The position numbers and the translations under genes were made by a program. Positions 24,058-33,706 of a stretch of DNA of 64,000 bases are shown piece after piece; the stretch's first letter is position 1; the number at the start of each line of letters is the position of its first letter. The notes below the pieces were generated by a model. The model was given only the letters and a program-made list of their open reading frames with translations. It did not search any database and had not been told where the DNA came from. The stretch comes from Paradesertivirga sp966210515 (GTDB lineage: Bacteria; Bacteroidota; Bacteroidia; Sphingobacteriales; Sphingobacteriaceae). The stretch is from contig CBIHLM010000001.1 of NCBI GenBank assembly GCA_966210515.1, positions 62,001-126,000 on the forward strand, in the 5' to 3' direction.

Positions 24058-24546
24058 CTATTTTAAACCCTTTAGCTGCTCCAACAACTTGCTCATTCTC
24101 TTTTCATCTTTTTCATATACTACCAGCCTCTTAAACTTGTCGTATAAAAAAACTGAGGGATATTTAAGTGGCTGAAACCGAGGGATAAATTCCTTGTTCA
24201 GATCTTGCAGGATAGTCACATTGGTTCTTTTTAATAGCTCCGGACCATATACTTTCATGAATCTCATGACCTGATCTCTTCCGTCGAGCGAGACCAGGAA
24301 AACAGATATTCCGTTTAGTTCCTGAGAATGCTCGGACAAATAGCCGATGGCAATTCTGCAATGTGAACAGGTGACATCAAAAAAACTAAAAAACGATGGC
24401 CTGCCTTCCGGGATTTGCCTGGTTGAAAACCTTGAACCATCCAATTCATAAAAAGTACAGTCGGGTATTACTTTAGCAGGAGTTTGGCCTGAGGTCCGGC
24501 TAATGAGGAGCACCAAAAACATAAGTAATACCGACCGTCTTTTCAT
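24058..24546 (-). CDS. TlpA-like thioredoxin-fold protein
   Basis: 162 residues with a signal peptide (about 1-20, ending SRTSGQ). The thioredoxin fold has the site FFDVTCSHCRIAIGYL with the CxxC cysteines as CSHC, and a cis-Pro in KYPSVFLYD. It would act as a periplasmic thiol-disulphide protein. It lies 8 bases after the GH32 gene and 10 bases before the uxuA remnant, so it is at the tail of the fructan operon. Link to fructan use is unclear. Confidence 0.75.
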   Translation of the reverse strand: MKRRSVLLMFLVLLISRTSGQTPAKVIPDCTFYELDGSRFSTRQIPEGRPSFFSFFDVTCSHCRIAIGYLSEHSQELNGISVFLVSLDGRDQVMRFMKVYGPELLKRTNVTILQDLNKEFIPRFQPLKYPSVFLYDKFKRLVVYEKDEKRMSKLLEQLKGLK

Positions 24547-24554
24547 TATATACG

Positions 24555-26069
24555 TTACCAGATAGATTTAACTTTAAATAGTTGTAACTGGCCAACCTTA
24601 GGATCAGCGGAACTCAATTTTAATTTATTGAGAGCAGAACCGGGGAAGAAAACATCAGTAAATACATTGAGCCCATTGTCCGCAAAAACTTCTATCGACG
24701 CGGCATCTACAAATAACGTCAGGTCAATATTACCTGATGCTGAAATACGTGGAGCCAGGTGCTTCTTTGCGAAACCCGGTTCAAAGTCCGACTTACCAGC
24801 TTTGGTTCTGTCAATGAAATATTGATTGGAAGCCTTCTCATAACCCAGCACTAATTCTTCATCGTCTTCATTAGAAAGCACTATAGAAAAATCATCCGCA
24901 GGCAAGGAGAGATTCAGTTTGAACTTCCCTCCCGTTTGTTTAACCTGATCAGACAGATCAATCTCCTTATCAACCGTCAAATTTTTTTTATCAAAAAACA
25001 GATCGGTGATCTTATCCAATTCCTTTACTGGTGTTGAGCTTAGATAATATTTGCCGTTAAGCTGTTGTAAACCAAGTTCGCGGGGCAAAGTTGCAGCTCC
25101 ACGCCAGGCATCGGTTGGCACAACCTGGGCATACTGCCAGTTATTCATCCATCCTAAAAAAACTTTACGGTTTCCGGTGTTAGACCATGTTATTCCGGCA
25201 TAATTATCTGTTCCGTAATCGATCCATTTAGTTTCTGTAGAATGCGGAGTAAAGGTTTTACCGTCAAAATCGCCGGTAAAATACTGGGTTGCAGAACCTC
25301 CGTTCGGTCCTCCGGGATTTATACTTACAAGCAGCACCCAGATTTTCTTTCCATTATACTCCAGAGGAAAAAGATCAGGACATTCCCAAACGCCACCATG
25401 GGCACCAAAATCTTTCCCAAGATCACTTTCGCGGCTCCAGTTTTTTAAATCCGGAGAAGAATAAAATGTCACCCGGTCTTTGGTAGCCAGGGTCATAATC
25501 CACTTCTTCCCTTCTTCAAACCACATCACCTTAGGATCTCTGAAATCTACAATTCCAGGATTCTTAACAACAGGGTTGCCGGAGTATTTAGTCCAGGTTT
25601 TACCCTCGTCAAGACTGTAAGCCAGGCTTTGATACTGATAATCTTTACGTCCCTGCTTTTCCAGAACTGGATTATGATGTGTGAAAATCGCTACCAGCGG
25701 AACCTGTCCGTTTTTACCAAAACCCGAAGTGTTATTGATATCCGCTACAGCGCTGCCACTAAAGATATATCCTAAACTATCCGGATACAGGGCCACCGGC
25801 TGATGCTCCCAATAAACAAGATCTTTGCTGGTAGCATGCGCCCAGTGCATAGGCCCCCAAACAGTACTGTCTGGGTAGAACTGGTAAAACATATGGTAAA
25901 TCCCTTTATAATACACCATTCCGTTTGGATCATTCATCCACTTAGCCTCGGGAGAAAAATGAAATTGGGGCCGGTGTTTTTCCTGATAGGATGTCTGTGT
26001 GGCCATCTTAACTGTGCTACAGCCCGTTATAAGTGCTGCAAGTACAATAATTACACTAAATCTATTCAT
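24555..26069 (-). CDS. GH32 fructan hydrolase, lipoprotein
   Basis: 504 residues. The SPII signal ends LITGC (Cys17). The five-bladed propeller has WMNDPNG with nucleophile Asp47, FRDP as transition-state stabiliser, and WECPDLF with the acid/base Glu. A C-terminal beta-sandwich follows (IDLTLFVDAASIEVFADNG). The pattern is that of exo-acting levanase/inulinase/fructosidase. It is very similar in layout to the GH32 at 30620-32185, which suggests duplication. It is anchored in the outer membrane or periplasm. Linkage preference (beta-2,1 or 2,6) cannot be read from sequence. Confidence 0.95.
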   Translation of the reverse strand: MNRFSVIIVLAALITGCSTVKMATQTSYQEKHRPQFHFSPEAKWMNDPNGMVYYKGIYHMFYQFYPDSTVWGPMHWAHATSKDLVYWEHQPVALYPDSLGYIFSGSAVADINNTSGFGKNGQVPLVAIFTHHNPVLEKQGRKDYQYQSLAYSLDEGKTWTKYSGNPVVKNPGIVDFRDPKVMWFEEGKKWIMTLATKDRVTFYSSPDLKNWSRESDLGKDFGAHGGVWECPDLFPLEYNGKKIWVLLVSINPGGPNGGSATQYFTGDFDGKTFTPHSTETKWIDYGTDNYAGITWSNTGNRKVFLGWMNNWQYAQVVPTDAWRGAATLPRELGLQQLNGKYYLSSTPVKELDKITDLFFDKKNLTVDKEIDLSDQVKQTGGKFKLNLSLPADDFSIVLSNEDDEELVLGYEKASNQYFIDRTKAGKSDFEPGFAKKHLAPRISASGNIDLTLFVDAASIEVFADNGLNVFTDVFFPGSALNKLKLSSADPKVGQLQLFKVKSIW

Positions 26070-26094
26070 ATCAAAAACTTAAAAAACCAATTAA

Positions 26095-27306
26095 CTAATA
26101 TTTTATATAAACTTTAGACGCATCCCCTTCTACAAACACTTTAGTTGAGGGGACGATATTGAATATCTCTGTACTTTCATTAACATATAATACCCTTGAA
26201 CTTCTTGTATCTGAAATTTTCAGATTATGATAGCTATTATCAGAACCGCTCACAGACCGAACGGTTACAGGATTATTGTCGGGGTTTGCCCAGTTACAGG
26301 TTACCGTATTATTGCTGATCAAATTTGAGTTTCCGGCTATCCTAATTACACCATAATCATTTGATTTACCTCTAAGCTGCCCTGTGGAATTTCTCATCCA
26401 GCAAACATTTCCGGTTATCAGGTTAAAGCTTCCCTGATTCAACTCAATCATCCCCAAATAGTAACTCTGGAAATTATTAGAAGAAATGTTCGCATAACTG
26501 CAATTGTTTAGCTGCAGATTCACATCTCCATCAGGATAAACATGGTTACTGGTGAAGATAAAGTTTTCCTGATTGGTCATTTTCACGGTTACTCCGCCTG
26601 GTGTTGCACCAAGCTGGCAGTTGGAGATCATGTTTTGAATTCCATTGGTCATTTCGATGCTATTACGACATTCGGAGATCCAGCATGATTTTATGATCAT
26701 AGCATCGGCCGCATTTGCAACTATTCCGGTGATCAGGTTAATTCCAATTACATCCTCGATGCGGATTCCATCATTATCCTGAAGTATATTGATTCCAACG
26801 CCTTTATGCGTTGCACCCCCTGAAATCAGCAAGTTTTTAATACTGATACCAGAGATACGATTTTTTCTTCCGTTTACGTCGGGTAAAACTGGGATATTGA
26901 TTGCCATAAAAGCACTGCCTAAGATCAGCTTACTTCCGCCGCCTGGATGCAAAAGTGTCGATACCGGAACATCGACGTTGCTTCTTACGCCCGGATTGAG
27001 TCCTCTGATTGTTACAAAGTTCTTATTTATAACAATCGGCTTATTTAACAAAAACTGCCCTTCAGGTATAACAATCGTACCTCCTGATGCCGGCAGACCG
27101 TTGATGAGATTATTGATAATATCCGAACAATCTGTCGTACCATCGCCCTTAGCGCCGTAATTAGTGATGATGTACTCCGCTTGTTTATTGGATGCATCCG
27201 ACTCCTCAGTTATATAAACTGTTTTATCTATTATTTCTGTTTTCTTACATCCTGTATTCCAAATGGACATAGAGAGAAGACACGCGAGACCTACATATTT
27301 TTTCAT
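26095..27306 (-). CDS. GH91 inulin fructotransferase-like lipoprotein (difructose-anhydride forming)
   Basis: 403 residues from ATG 27306 (MKKYVGLACLLSMSIWNTGC, lipid Cys20). A right-handed beta-helix runs from GGTIVIPEGQFLLNKPIVI to the end. It parallels the Bacillus/Arthrobacter inulin fructotransferases segment by segment: ISECRNSIEMTNG, NHVYPDGDVNLQLN, SSNNFQSYYLGMIEL, DYGVIRIAGNSNLISNN. As I recall, the Bacillus enzyme's catalytic Asp and Glu lie 11 residues apart; here Asp201 and Glu212 keep that spacing and context. The enzyme would release DFA-I or DFA-III from inulin ends without hydrolysis. Its place among GH32 genes supports this. DFA hydrolase activity is an alternative. Confidence 0.8.
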   Translation of the reverse strand: MKKYVGLACLLSMSIWNTGCKKTEIIDKTVYITEESDASNKQAEYIITNYGAKGDGTTDCSDIINNLINGLPASGGTIVIPEGQFLLNKPIVINKNFVTIRGLNPGVRSNVDVPVSTLLHPGGGSKLILGSAFMAINIPVLPDVNGRKNRISGISIKNLLISGGATHKGVGINILQDNDGIRIEDVIGINLITGIVANAADAMIIKSCWISECRNSIEMTNGIQNMISNCQLGATPGGVTVKMTNQENFIFTSNHVYPDGDVNLQLNNCSYANISSNNFQSYYLGMIELNQGSFNLITGNVCWMRNSTGQLRGKSNDYGVIRIAGNSNLISNNTVTCNWANPDNNPVTVRSVSGSDNSYHNLKISDTRSSRVLYVNESTEIFNIVPSTKVFVEGDASKVYIKY

Positions 27307-27470
27307 CAGAATATATTTGTTTTTTAATGGAGACGAAGCTATCATGAGCATATTTTAACTCGTTTATAATTTATTAGCTGCGTTAAAGGGAACGCTTCGC
27401 TAAGTTCATTGCTGTTGGTAAGGGGTATGCTCGTGATGGTTTCATATAATTCATTATTGGTGTTACCATC

Positions 27471-29105
27471 CTAAGGTTTATTTACAAGGATGTTAGTAAA
27501 TGTGGCATTGCTGTTATCACTAAAAACTCCCCAATTTGTATTGCTTGCCCTGTAAATACGGGTGCTTAATGCTACTTCATTGTTTACGTAAGCTATCAGC
27601 ATAGAATTTTCGATTACTATCTGCACATTGTAATTGGTGTTCGGACTAAGAGCTAAGGGAACATCCGTTGTAGCTACCGTGCTTGTGGTAATTAACGAGC
27701 GGCTCGTTTTATCTAAGCTGAACCTGTTTTGAGCAGGTACAAATCGTAGACTATAAAAATCATTGGTCCCATCGCAGGCCCCTATCATAAAACCAAAATC
27801 TTTGGCAGATGCAGAGTAAGATACCGTAGCATTTATTTTATAAACGCCCAGGTTTATCGGGTCGAAAATCACATTAGCTATGTCAAAGGAAGCAGGACTT
27901 GCAAGATTGTACGAATGTGTGCCTGCGAGCGTAGTGCTTACATTGCCGCTTTGACTTGTTTTATTAATGGCGTGCGTTCTATTTTCGAGGTAGGCTTTTT
28001 GAGTATGAGGGATAGCAACCGCTAAATCGCCATTAGCCTTGGGGAATATCTTATGTGCTACCAAATTGCCTCCCCATTTTGCTGCACCAGCATCAGAATT
28101 ATTTTCCTGTGCATAGGTCCAGCCGAAAATATACCGGTCGCCCACATCATCAATTGCTGTTTTAGCGGCATAAATTCCTTTTCCGTCAAATCTATCGGGA
28201 CCAATTGGCTTATTCCATGGCCCCGTAATAGAACTGCTTGTACGGTAATACACATGCTTTGAATTGATATCTGAGAACAGCAGGTAATACATTGAGCCGC
28301 TTTTAAAGATCTCCGCTGTTTCGAGCATGAAGAAATTATCAGGACCGCCATCATAAAGCACGCCCTCGTAAGTCCAGCCGGTCAGATCGATCGAAGTATA
28401 ATAAGCAACTACGCCTTTCCAGGTTCCGTTTAGGTTTTTACGGGCTGAAATGATCATATAATACTTCGCAGTGGCTTCGTCATAAATTACATATGGATCT
28501 CTGAAATTATCGTTCTGATCATAACCTTCGCCCACAGGAGCATACAGCGTATTGAAAGAACTATTTTTAGTAAAGTTTGAGTTTAAGGAGGAGGAAGTTG
28601 CCAGCATAATCCCTTCTTTAGAGCTTACACACCCGGACGGATAATTGGGATTATGACCAGTATAGAAAGCATAAAAGGTAGAATTCCTTTTTATAATTGC
28701 ACCTGTGCCCAATGCATAGTCCTGGTTGCAAGGCTGGGTGCTGCAGCTCAATATTTCACCTTGCGAAAGACTTGAGTACTGATAAAAATTCTTTGTTTTT
28801 AAGCCATACCATGGGTGTCTTTTATGTGTTGCGTCGTTCCAGATATCTTTCAGAAAAAACACATTGAACTCTTTTGATTCGCTATCAAAATACGGCATCA
28901 CATCACCGATACGCACAGCATCATCTGTAAGGCGGTAGATACGGTAATCCGTTTGTTCTGATTGTGCGCATTTAAGCGTAGAACCGGCAGGCTTACTTTC
29001 GGAACCAGATATTAGCGTTGACGTATCTTTTTCTGATTTACATCCGCACACAATTGAAAGGGATATACCACCCACAAACAATGCTTGTACTATCATTTTT
29101 CTCAT
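27471..29105 (-). CDS. Divergent GH32-type (clan GH-J) lipoprotein with C-terminal beta-sandwich
   Basis: 544 residues with an SPII-like signal (cysteines at 20 and 22). The propeller start is GDVMPYFD with Asp68 at the nucleophile position instead of WMNDPNG. Further features are ALGTGAII, FYAFYTGHN, NFRDPYV and FFMLETAEIF, where the Glu would be acid/base. The C-terminal ~150 residues form a LamG/GH32-C-like sandwich. This subfamily is often labelled GH32 but not biochemically clear to me. It sits directly upstream of the GH91 gene, so it may act on the same substrate or on difructose anhydride. Cytoplasmic action is excluded by the signal. Confidence 0.75.
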   Translation of the reverse strand: MRKMIVQALFVGGISLSIVCGCKSEKDTSTLISGSESKPAGSTLKCAQSEQTDYRIYRLTDDAVRIGDVMPYFDSESKEFNVFFLKDIWNDATHKRHPWYGLKTKNFYQYSSLSQGEILSCSTQPCNQDYALGTGAIIKRNSTFYAFYTGHNPNYPSGCVSSKEGIMLATSSSLNSNFTKNSSFNTLYAPVGEGYDQNDNFRDPYVIYDEATAKYYMIISARKNLNGTWKGVVAYYTSIDLTGWTYEGVLYDGGPDNFFMLETAEIFKSGSMYYLLFSDINSKHVYYRTSSSITGPWNKPIGPDRFDGKGIYAAKTAIDDVGDRYIFGWTYAQENNSDAGAAKWGGNLVAHKIFPKANGDLAVAIPHTQKAYLENRTHAINKTSQSGNVSTTLAGTHSYNLASPASFDIANVIFDPINLGVYKINATVSYSASAKDFGFMIGACDGTNDFYSLRFVPAQNRFSLDKTSRSLITTSTVATTDVPLALSPNTNYNVQIVIENSMLIAYVNNEVALSTRIYRASNTNWGVFSDNSNATFTNILVNKP

Positions 29106-29149
29106 CTTATCTTTCTGTCTATATTAACCCAATTGCTATACCTTACCCT

Positions 29150-30580
29150 TTACCATATTTTTGAAAGTTCATGAAATTCCATGGAAACCAACTTAATGTC
29201 GCCATCGGTAAATAGTTCCAGATATTTACTCTCCGGAGAAAAGGCAAATTGCTCTGAATAGGAATACACACCCTGGTTGGCAAATACTTCCAACTGTCCC
29301 CAATCAACCAGAATTCGAAGTTTAATCCTGTTCTGTGCATCTGGTTTAAGTTCTTCGTCAAGTAAAACCTGACTTTTCACATGGTATGCTATTGTTTTGT
29401 TAGCAATCTGAAATCCGAATTTTGAAGCCTTTGTATCCGTTAGATCGAATTCGGCGATTATTTCAAATTTCTTTGATTCTATATTAGATAAAAGATTATT
29501 GCCGGCGCCAACTGTTTGAGTATCCCACTTTTTTTCATTTGTATACAGAGATGAAAGTTCCTGAATAGGATTACGTGTAATACGCATTTGCCCGTCATAG
29601 CTTATCAATCCTAATGAGACCGGAAAAGTTGCATTCCTCTTCCAGATGCTTTCACCCAGGCCACCATTCCACTGATCCATCCATGCTAATTGTATAATTC
29701 GCTCATCATTATTTGGAAGGCTTCCGGCAGCGAAAGACTGAGCAGCATAGAAATCGTTTCCATGTGTCATTATCTGAGTTTTTTGACCTTCCTCAGGTTT
29801 AAATTTCACTCCGTCGAACTGGCCAACCAGATACGACCCATTCGCATCCATTAAAACCCATTTCATATTCTTTTTATCACCGTCTAGCGGTAGCTCAAAA
29901 AAATCAGGGCACTCATAACCGAAATTGATATTGCTCAGCTGGGTCCATTTTATCAGATCCGATGATCCGTAAAAAGTAGTTCCGTTTTCATAGATAGCCA
30001 TTATCCATTTCCCGCTTGGCTTGTGAAAGATCACACGAGGATCTCGGGGATCTGCACTTTTTGTAAGATTAGCTACCGGATTTTTCTTGTAATCATGCCA
30101 GGTTCGACCCGAATCAACCGACCAGGAAAGACATGTACCTACTCCGGTACCTGTATAGACGGCGACAATTGCTTCCTTTGTTGTACCTGTAATTCGTTTT
30201 GACATTTGGCCTGAAACCACTACAGCACTGCCCGAAAACACTTCGTCACCAGAAACATTTCTCACAGCCTCCTTTTGGAGATCTGATTTTTGGGGGATCA
30301 AAGCAACTCCTTCATCTTTCCAATGTATCAAATCAGTAGAAGTAGCATAACCGCCATGTCTAACAAATTCACCCCATTGGTATATCATATGATATTTTCC
30401 ACCCTGGTAAACTAATCCGTTTATATCATTCATCCACCCGGTTTTAGGGCTGAAATGATATTGTCCGCGATAATTCTCGTTGTAAGTGATATCCTTCGGG
30501 TGCGGAATAAACTGCGCCACAGCGCTTATGTGAATGCCGACAAAAAGCATCTGTAAGATATATAGTTTAATATTTTTCAT
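29150..30580 (-). CDS. GH32 fructan hydrolase, secreted
   Basis: 476 residues. The signal peptide ends near ISAVAQ (23), without a lipobox. The nucleophile motif is WMNDING (Asp52; the usual Pro is Ile), with RDPR as stabiliser and YECPDFF with acid/base Glu. The C-terminal beta-sandwich is shorter than usual. Probably periplasmic and exo-acting. It is 39 bases after the preceding GH32 stop, within the same operon. The Pro-to-Ile change next to the nucleophile is uncommon and may alter substrate specificity. Confidence 0.92.
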   Translation of the reverse strand: MKNIKLYILQMLFVGIHISAVAQFIPHPKDITYNENYRGQYHFSPKTGWMNDINGLVYQGGKYHMIYQWGEFVRHGGYATSTDLIHWKDEGVALIPQKSDLQKEAVRNVSGDEVFSGSAVVVSGQMSKRITGTTKEAIVAVYTGTGVGTCLSWSVDSGRTWHDYKKNPVANLTKSADPRDPRVIFHKPSGKWIMAIYENGTTFYGSSDLIKWTQLSNINFGYECPDFFELPLDGDKKNMKWVLMDANGSYLVGQFDGVKFKPEEGQKTQIMTHGNDFYAAQSFAAGSLPNNDERIIQLAWMDQWNGGLGESIWKRNATFPVSLGLISYDGQMRITRNPIQELSSLYTNEKKWDTQTVGAGNNLLSNIESKKFEIIAEFDLTDTKASKFGFQIANKTIAYHVKSQVLLDEELKPDAQNRIKLRILVDWGQLEVFANQGVYSYSEQFAFSPESKYLELFTDGDIKLVSMEFHELSKIW

Positions 30581-30619
30581 GAATAATATTCTAAATTTTA
30601 AACCTAAAGCTCGTAGAGA

Positions 30620-32185
30620 TTACCTCATTAAACTTTTGTTAATTTTCTTCATTTTAAAATCGCTCAGCACGGCCGAATTACCATCGCCAGCTAGCTTTAA
30701 AAAATTGTACTGATATAGCGGAAAGAATAATGTTGTTAATACCTTTTCGCCGTCGTCTATAAAAAGCTCGAGTGAAGTTTTATCTACCAAAATTTGAAAC
30801 TTGGTTTTGCGGTCTGTTTTGGGGATGAACGAACACATTATTTGCTGTCCAAAATGACTGTTCACTATAAGGCCAGACGTCCCTCTGTCAATGATTATTC
30901 TGCCATTTACCTTGTCTATACGGATGCTTATTTTTTCAAGAGAGTTACCCAGGCTTAACAGCAAATTATCTGTTGAGCCCATATCTGCTGAAAAATTAAC
31001 TTCATAAGTACCCGATTTCACAATTGCATTATTAAGCAGCTGTATTGATTTTGATGGAGCCAGAATGCTTGTATCGGGAGTATCTGTTTTATAACTCTCC
31101 AGTTCGAGGACAGGAGTTGACTTCAAAACATACGCTTCACCATTTTTGGCAAGCGACAGTCCCCTGGGAACAGTCATTGTGCTGCGCCATGAAGCTGTCG
31201 GAACCTTATCTGCATACGACCAATTGCTCATCCATCCTATAAAAACCCTTCTGCCATCAGCTGAAGGGATATTATTATAAGTTACACCAGCATAATTGTC
31301 GGTTCCATAATCTAACCACGAAGACTGATTAGTATCGGAAACAAAGCTTGTTCCATCGAAACTACCCACAAAGTATTGCGTCCCTGAACCTCCATTCGGG
31401 CCACCCGGATTTATGCTTACCAACAGCACCCATTTAGAAGTATTTGTTCCCTCAACGGGAAGCTCAAACAAATCAGGACATTCCCAAACGCCGCCGTGAG
31501 CACCAACAGTTTCTCCGAAATTGCTTTCGAACGCCCAGCTTTTGAGGTTTGCAGATGAATACAAACTAATTTTGTTACCAGCCGCCAGAGCCATAACCCA
31601 TTTCTGGCTGCCAGTATGCCAGAATACTTTTGGGTCTCTGAAATCAGGGACTCCGGGGTTAGGCAAAACAGGGTTAAAAGGATATTTAGTCCAGAGAAAA
31701 CCTCCGTCATTGCTATAAGCGATTGCCTGGTGCTGTTGTGCACCGGCCAAGGTATAGATAGCTATCAATGGGTCCTCAATTCCGGTTTTGAAACCTGCCG
31801 TATTATTTACATCAACAACTGCACTACCGGAAAAAATTGTACCAGAATTATCCGGTGCAAGAGCAATGGGATGATCCTGCCAATTGAAAAGATCTGAACT
31901 GCTGGCATGGCCCCAGTGCATCGGTCCCCAAACACTGCTGTTAGGATTGTATTGATAGAACAAATGATATTTACCTTTATAATATACTAACCCATTAGGA
32001 TCATTCATCCATTTTAGCGGTGGTGTAAAATGATAAACCGGCCGATAATCAGACTCGTTAAGAGATACCAGCGATGCCTCTGAACCCGGAATGATATTCA
32101 ACAGCGATTCATCATCTGTCTTCCCTTTTTTGCAGGAGATGAACAGAGCCATTAGCAGTACAAATACAAAGTTTAATTTTGGCAT
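30620..32185 (-). CDS. GH32 fructan hydrolase, lipoprotein
   Basis: 521 residues. The SPII signal ends LFISC (Cys18), followed by a linker to about 47. The catalytic motifs are WMNDPNG (Asp62), FRDPKVFW and WECPDLF, and the C-terminal sandwich contains TSLELFIDDGEKVLTTLFFP. It shares long stretches with the GH32 at 24555-26069 (for example VLLVSINPGGPNGGSGTQYF), so the two are paralogues. Exo-fructosidase/levanase type, membrane-anchored. Confidence 0.95.
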   Translation of the reverse strand: MPKLNFVFVLLMALFISCKKGKTDDESLLNIIPGSEASLVSLNESDYRPVYHFTPPLKWMNDPNGLVYYKGKYHLFYQYNPNSSVWGPMHWGHASSSDLFNWQDHPIALAPDNSGTIFSGSAVVDVNNTAGFKTGIEDPLIAIYTLAGAQQHQAIAYSNDGGFLWTKYPFNPVLPNPGVPDFRDPKVFWHTGSQKWVMALAAGNKISLYSSANLKSWAFESNFGETVGAHGGVWECPDLFELPVEGTNTSKWVLLVSINPGGPNGGSGTQYFVGSFDGTSFVSDTNQSSWLDYGTDNYAGVTYNNIPSADGRRVFIGWMSNWSYADKVPTASWRSTMTVPRGLSLAKNGEAYVLKSTPVLELESYKTDTPDTSILAPSKSIQLLNNAIVKSGTYEVNFSADMGSTDNLLLSLGNSLEKISIRIDKVNGRIIIDRGTSGLIVNSHFGQQIMCSFIPKTDRKTKFQILVDKTSLELFIDDGEKVLTTLFFPLYQYNFLKLAGDGNSAVLSDFKMKKINKSLMR

Positions 32186-32245
32186 CTAAATTGGTTGATA
32201 TTGATAGATAAATTACCTTCCGGGCTTTCCCGGAAGGTTGAGATT

Positions 32246-33661
32246 TTATTTGGTCTTCAGGTAATCGATGGCGTTTTTATACATCTTTTCCACGTTTGAC
32301 TGGTAGATATTGGTACCCGAATTCTGATTCCATTCGATTGCACCGACTCCTATAAAAATCGCCGACCCCTGGTACAGAGTTGTGGGTTTCAGTTCAAAGT
32401 TGCCAACCATCCAGTAATCGCCCATCCCATCCCACTGACCTAACCACTCGAGATTGTTGTCGCTGGAAAACTTTTCATAAGCCGCGTCATTGTCATTTGG
32501 CTCCAGTTTTAAATATTCAGGGATTCTTATAATCACTGCATTGTGATTTTCGCGGTGACCCGGACCAAGGATGGGGAACGTAACCCTCCCATCAGGTGTC
32601 TCTGTCATGACTATTCCTTTATGCAAAGGATGATTCCTTTTATCCTGTTTCTTTCCGATTTTTACGCCAATACCCCATGTATCACCGTTCGAGAAACCAT
32701 CCCCATTACCGTACTCCATGAAATATGGTTCTGTCATTCTTCCCAGCGTTTTGAAGTATTGTAGGGCGTATTGATTCAATAAAAGGTTTCCACCGTTTTT
32801 GTAGAATGCAGTCATTTTTGCAACTACCGTAGCATCCGTTGAAACTGCAGGCAAGGCATGACCCGTTTGTACATCATAATTCCACCAGATAACACGGTAT
32901 TGACTTAAGTCGACAGTTCCATTCTTGATCATATCGAAAGAGATATAACGAGACTTCGGATACGTACTGAACAGCCATTTCGCACCAGTTACAATATCAT
33001 CATCGGCAGTAGCTAGCATGGTGGTTGAATCGGCAGCCATACTCAGATAGGCTACCGCAGTGGCACCAACCTTGAAAGGCAGATATACTGTATTCGAGGT
33101 CTGGTTACTGCTATTGGTGGTGACAATGGCAATTGTATATGAACCAATAGGAACATTATTAAACTGATAGGATGTTGCTGACGGTCCAGCCGCGACGGTC
33201 TGATTTCCGAATTTAATCTGAATTTTAGACACAGGCATTGCTGGTGCAGTCCAGGTCAATAAAACACCGTTATCATTTTGTTCGCCGCTAACATCTTTTA
33301 CCGGAGCGGCTCCTTCACGCTTAAAATTAAGCACTTCTCCTAAAGAAATATTTCCTTTTCCATCCTTTAGTTTTACAGTGAAAGCGTAATCTTTATTGGT
33401 TTCAACAATACCATATTTGAATGATGTAGCATTCGGAGATAGTGTCCTCGTTGAAGTACCATCATTTAACTCGACCGTAAGCGATTCATATCCCTGAGGA
33501 AGTGACCAGGAAAGCATTACCGAATCATTTTCCAATGCGTAATTAAAATTAGAAACTGCAGCCACTTTGGCCGGTGCACTTACGATGTCGGTTTTCTGGC
33601 AGGCGAATAGAAATAAGACGCCGCCTAGCAATAAACTATATATTGAGTTGTTCGTTTTCAT
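32246..33661 (-). CDS. DUF4960 surface glycan-binding lipoprotein (SusE position)
   Basis: 471 residues. The SPII signal ends LFLFAC (Cys21). Two fibronectin-III-like domains (about 35-115 and 120-200) come before a DUF4960 domain (ATADDDIVTGAKWLF ... IDYLKTK). It has no catalytic motif. It follows SusD by 45 bases, where a fructan-binding surface lipoprotein is found in the Bacteroides thetaiotaomicron levan locus. It probably captures fructan on the cell surface. Ligand inferred from context. Confidence 0.8.
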   Translation of the reverse strand: MKTNNSIYSLLLGGVLFLFACQKTDIVSAPAKVAAVSNFNYALENDSVMLSWSLPQGYESLTVELNDGTSTRTLSPNATSFKYGIVETNKDYAFTVKLKDGKGNISLGEVLNFKREGAAPVKDVSGEQNDNGVLLTWTAPAMPVSKIQIKFGNQTVAAGPSATSYQFNNVPIGSYTIAIVTTNSSNQTSNTVYLPFKVGATAVAYLSMAADSTTMLATADDDIVTGAKWLFSTYPKSRYISFDMIKNGTVDLSQYRVIWWNYDVQTGHALPAVSTDATVVAKMTAFYKNGGNLLLNQYALQYFKTLGRMTEPYFMEYGNGDGFSNGDTWGIGVKIGKKQDKRNHPLHKGIVMTETPDGRVTFPILGPGHRENHNAVIIRIPEYLKLEPNDNDAAYEKFSSDNNLEWLGQWDGMGDYWMVGNFELKPTTLYQGSAIFIGVGAIEWNQNSGTNIYQSNVEKMYKNAIDYLKTK

Positions 33662-33706
33662 ACCATTTTGTAATTAAACACTACGTGATTTTTTAAGAGA
33701 ATTAAA

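Noticed and set aside
26095..27306. Pectate lyase or NosD-like annotation for the beta-helix protein
   Set aside because: Segment-by-segment match to inulin fructotransferases and the fructan gene context favour GH91.
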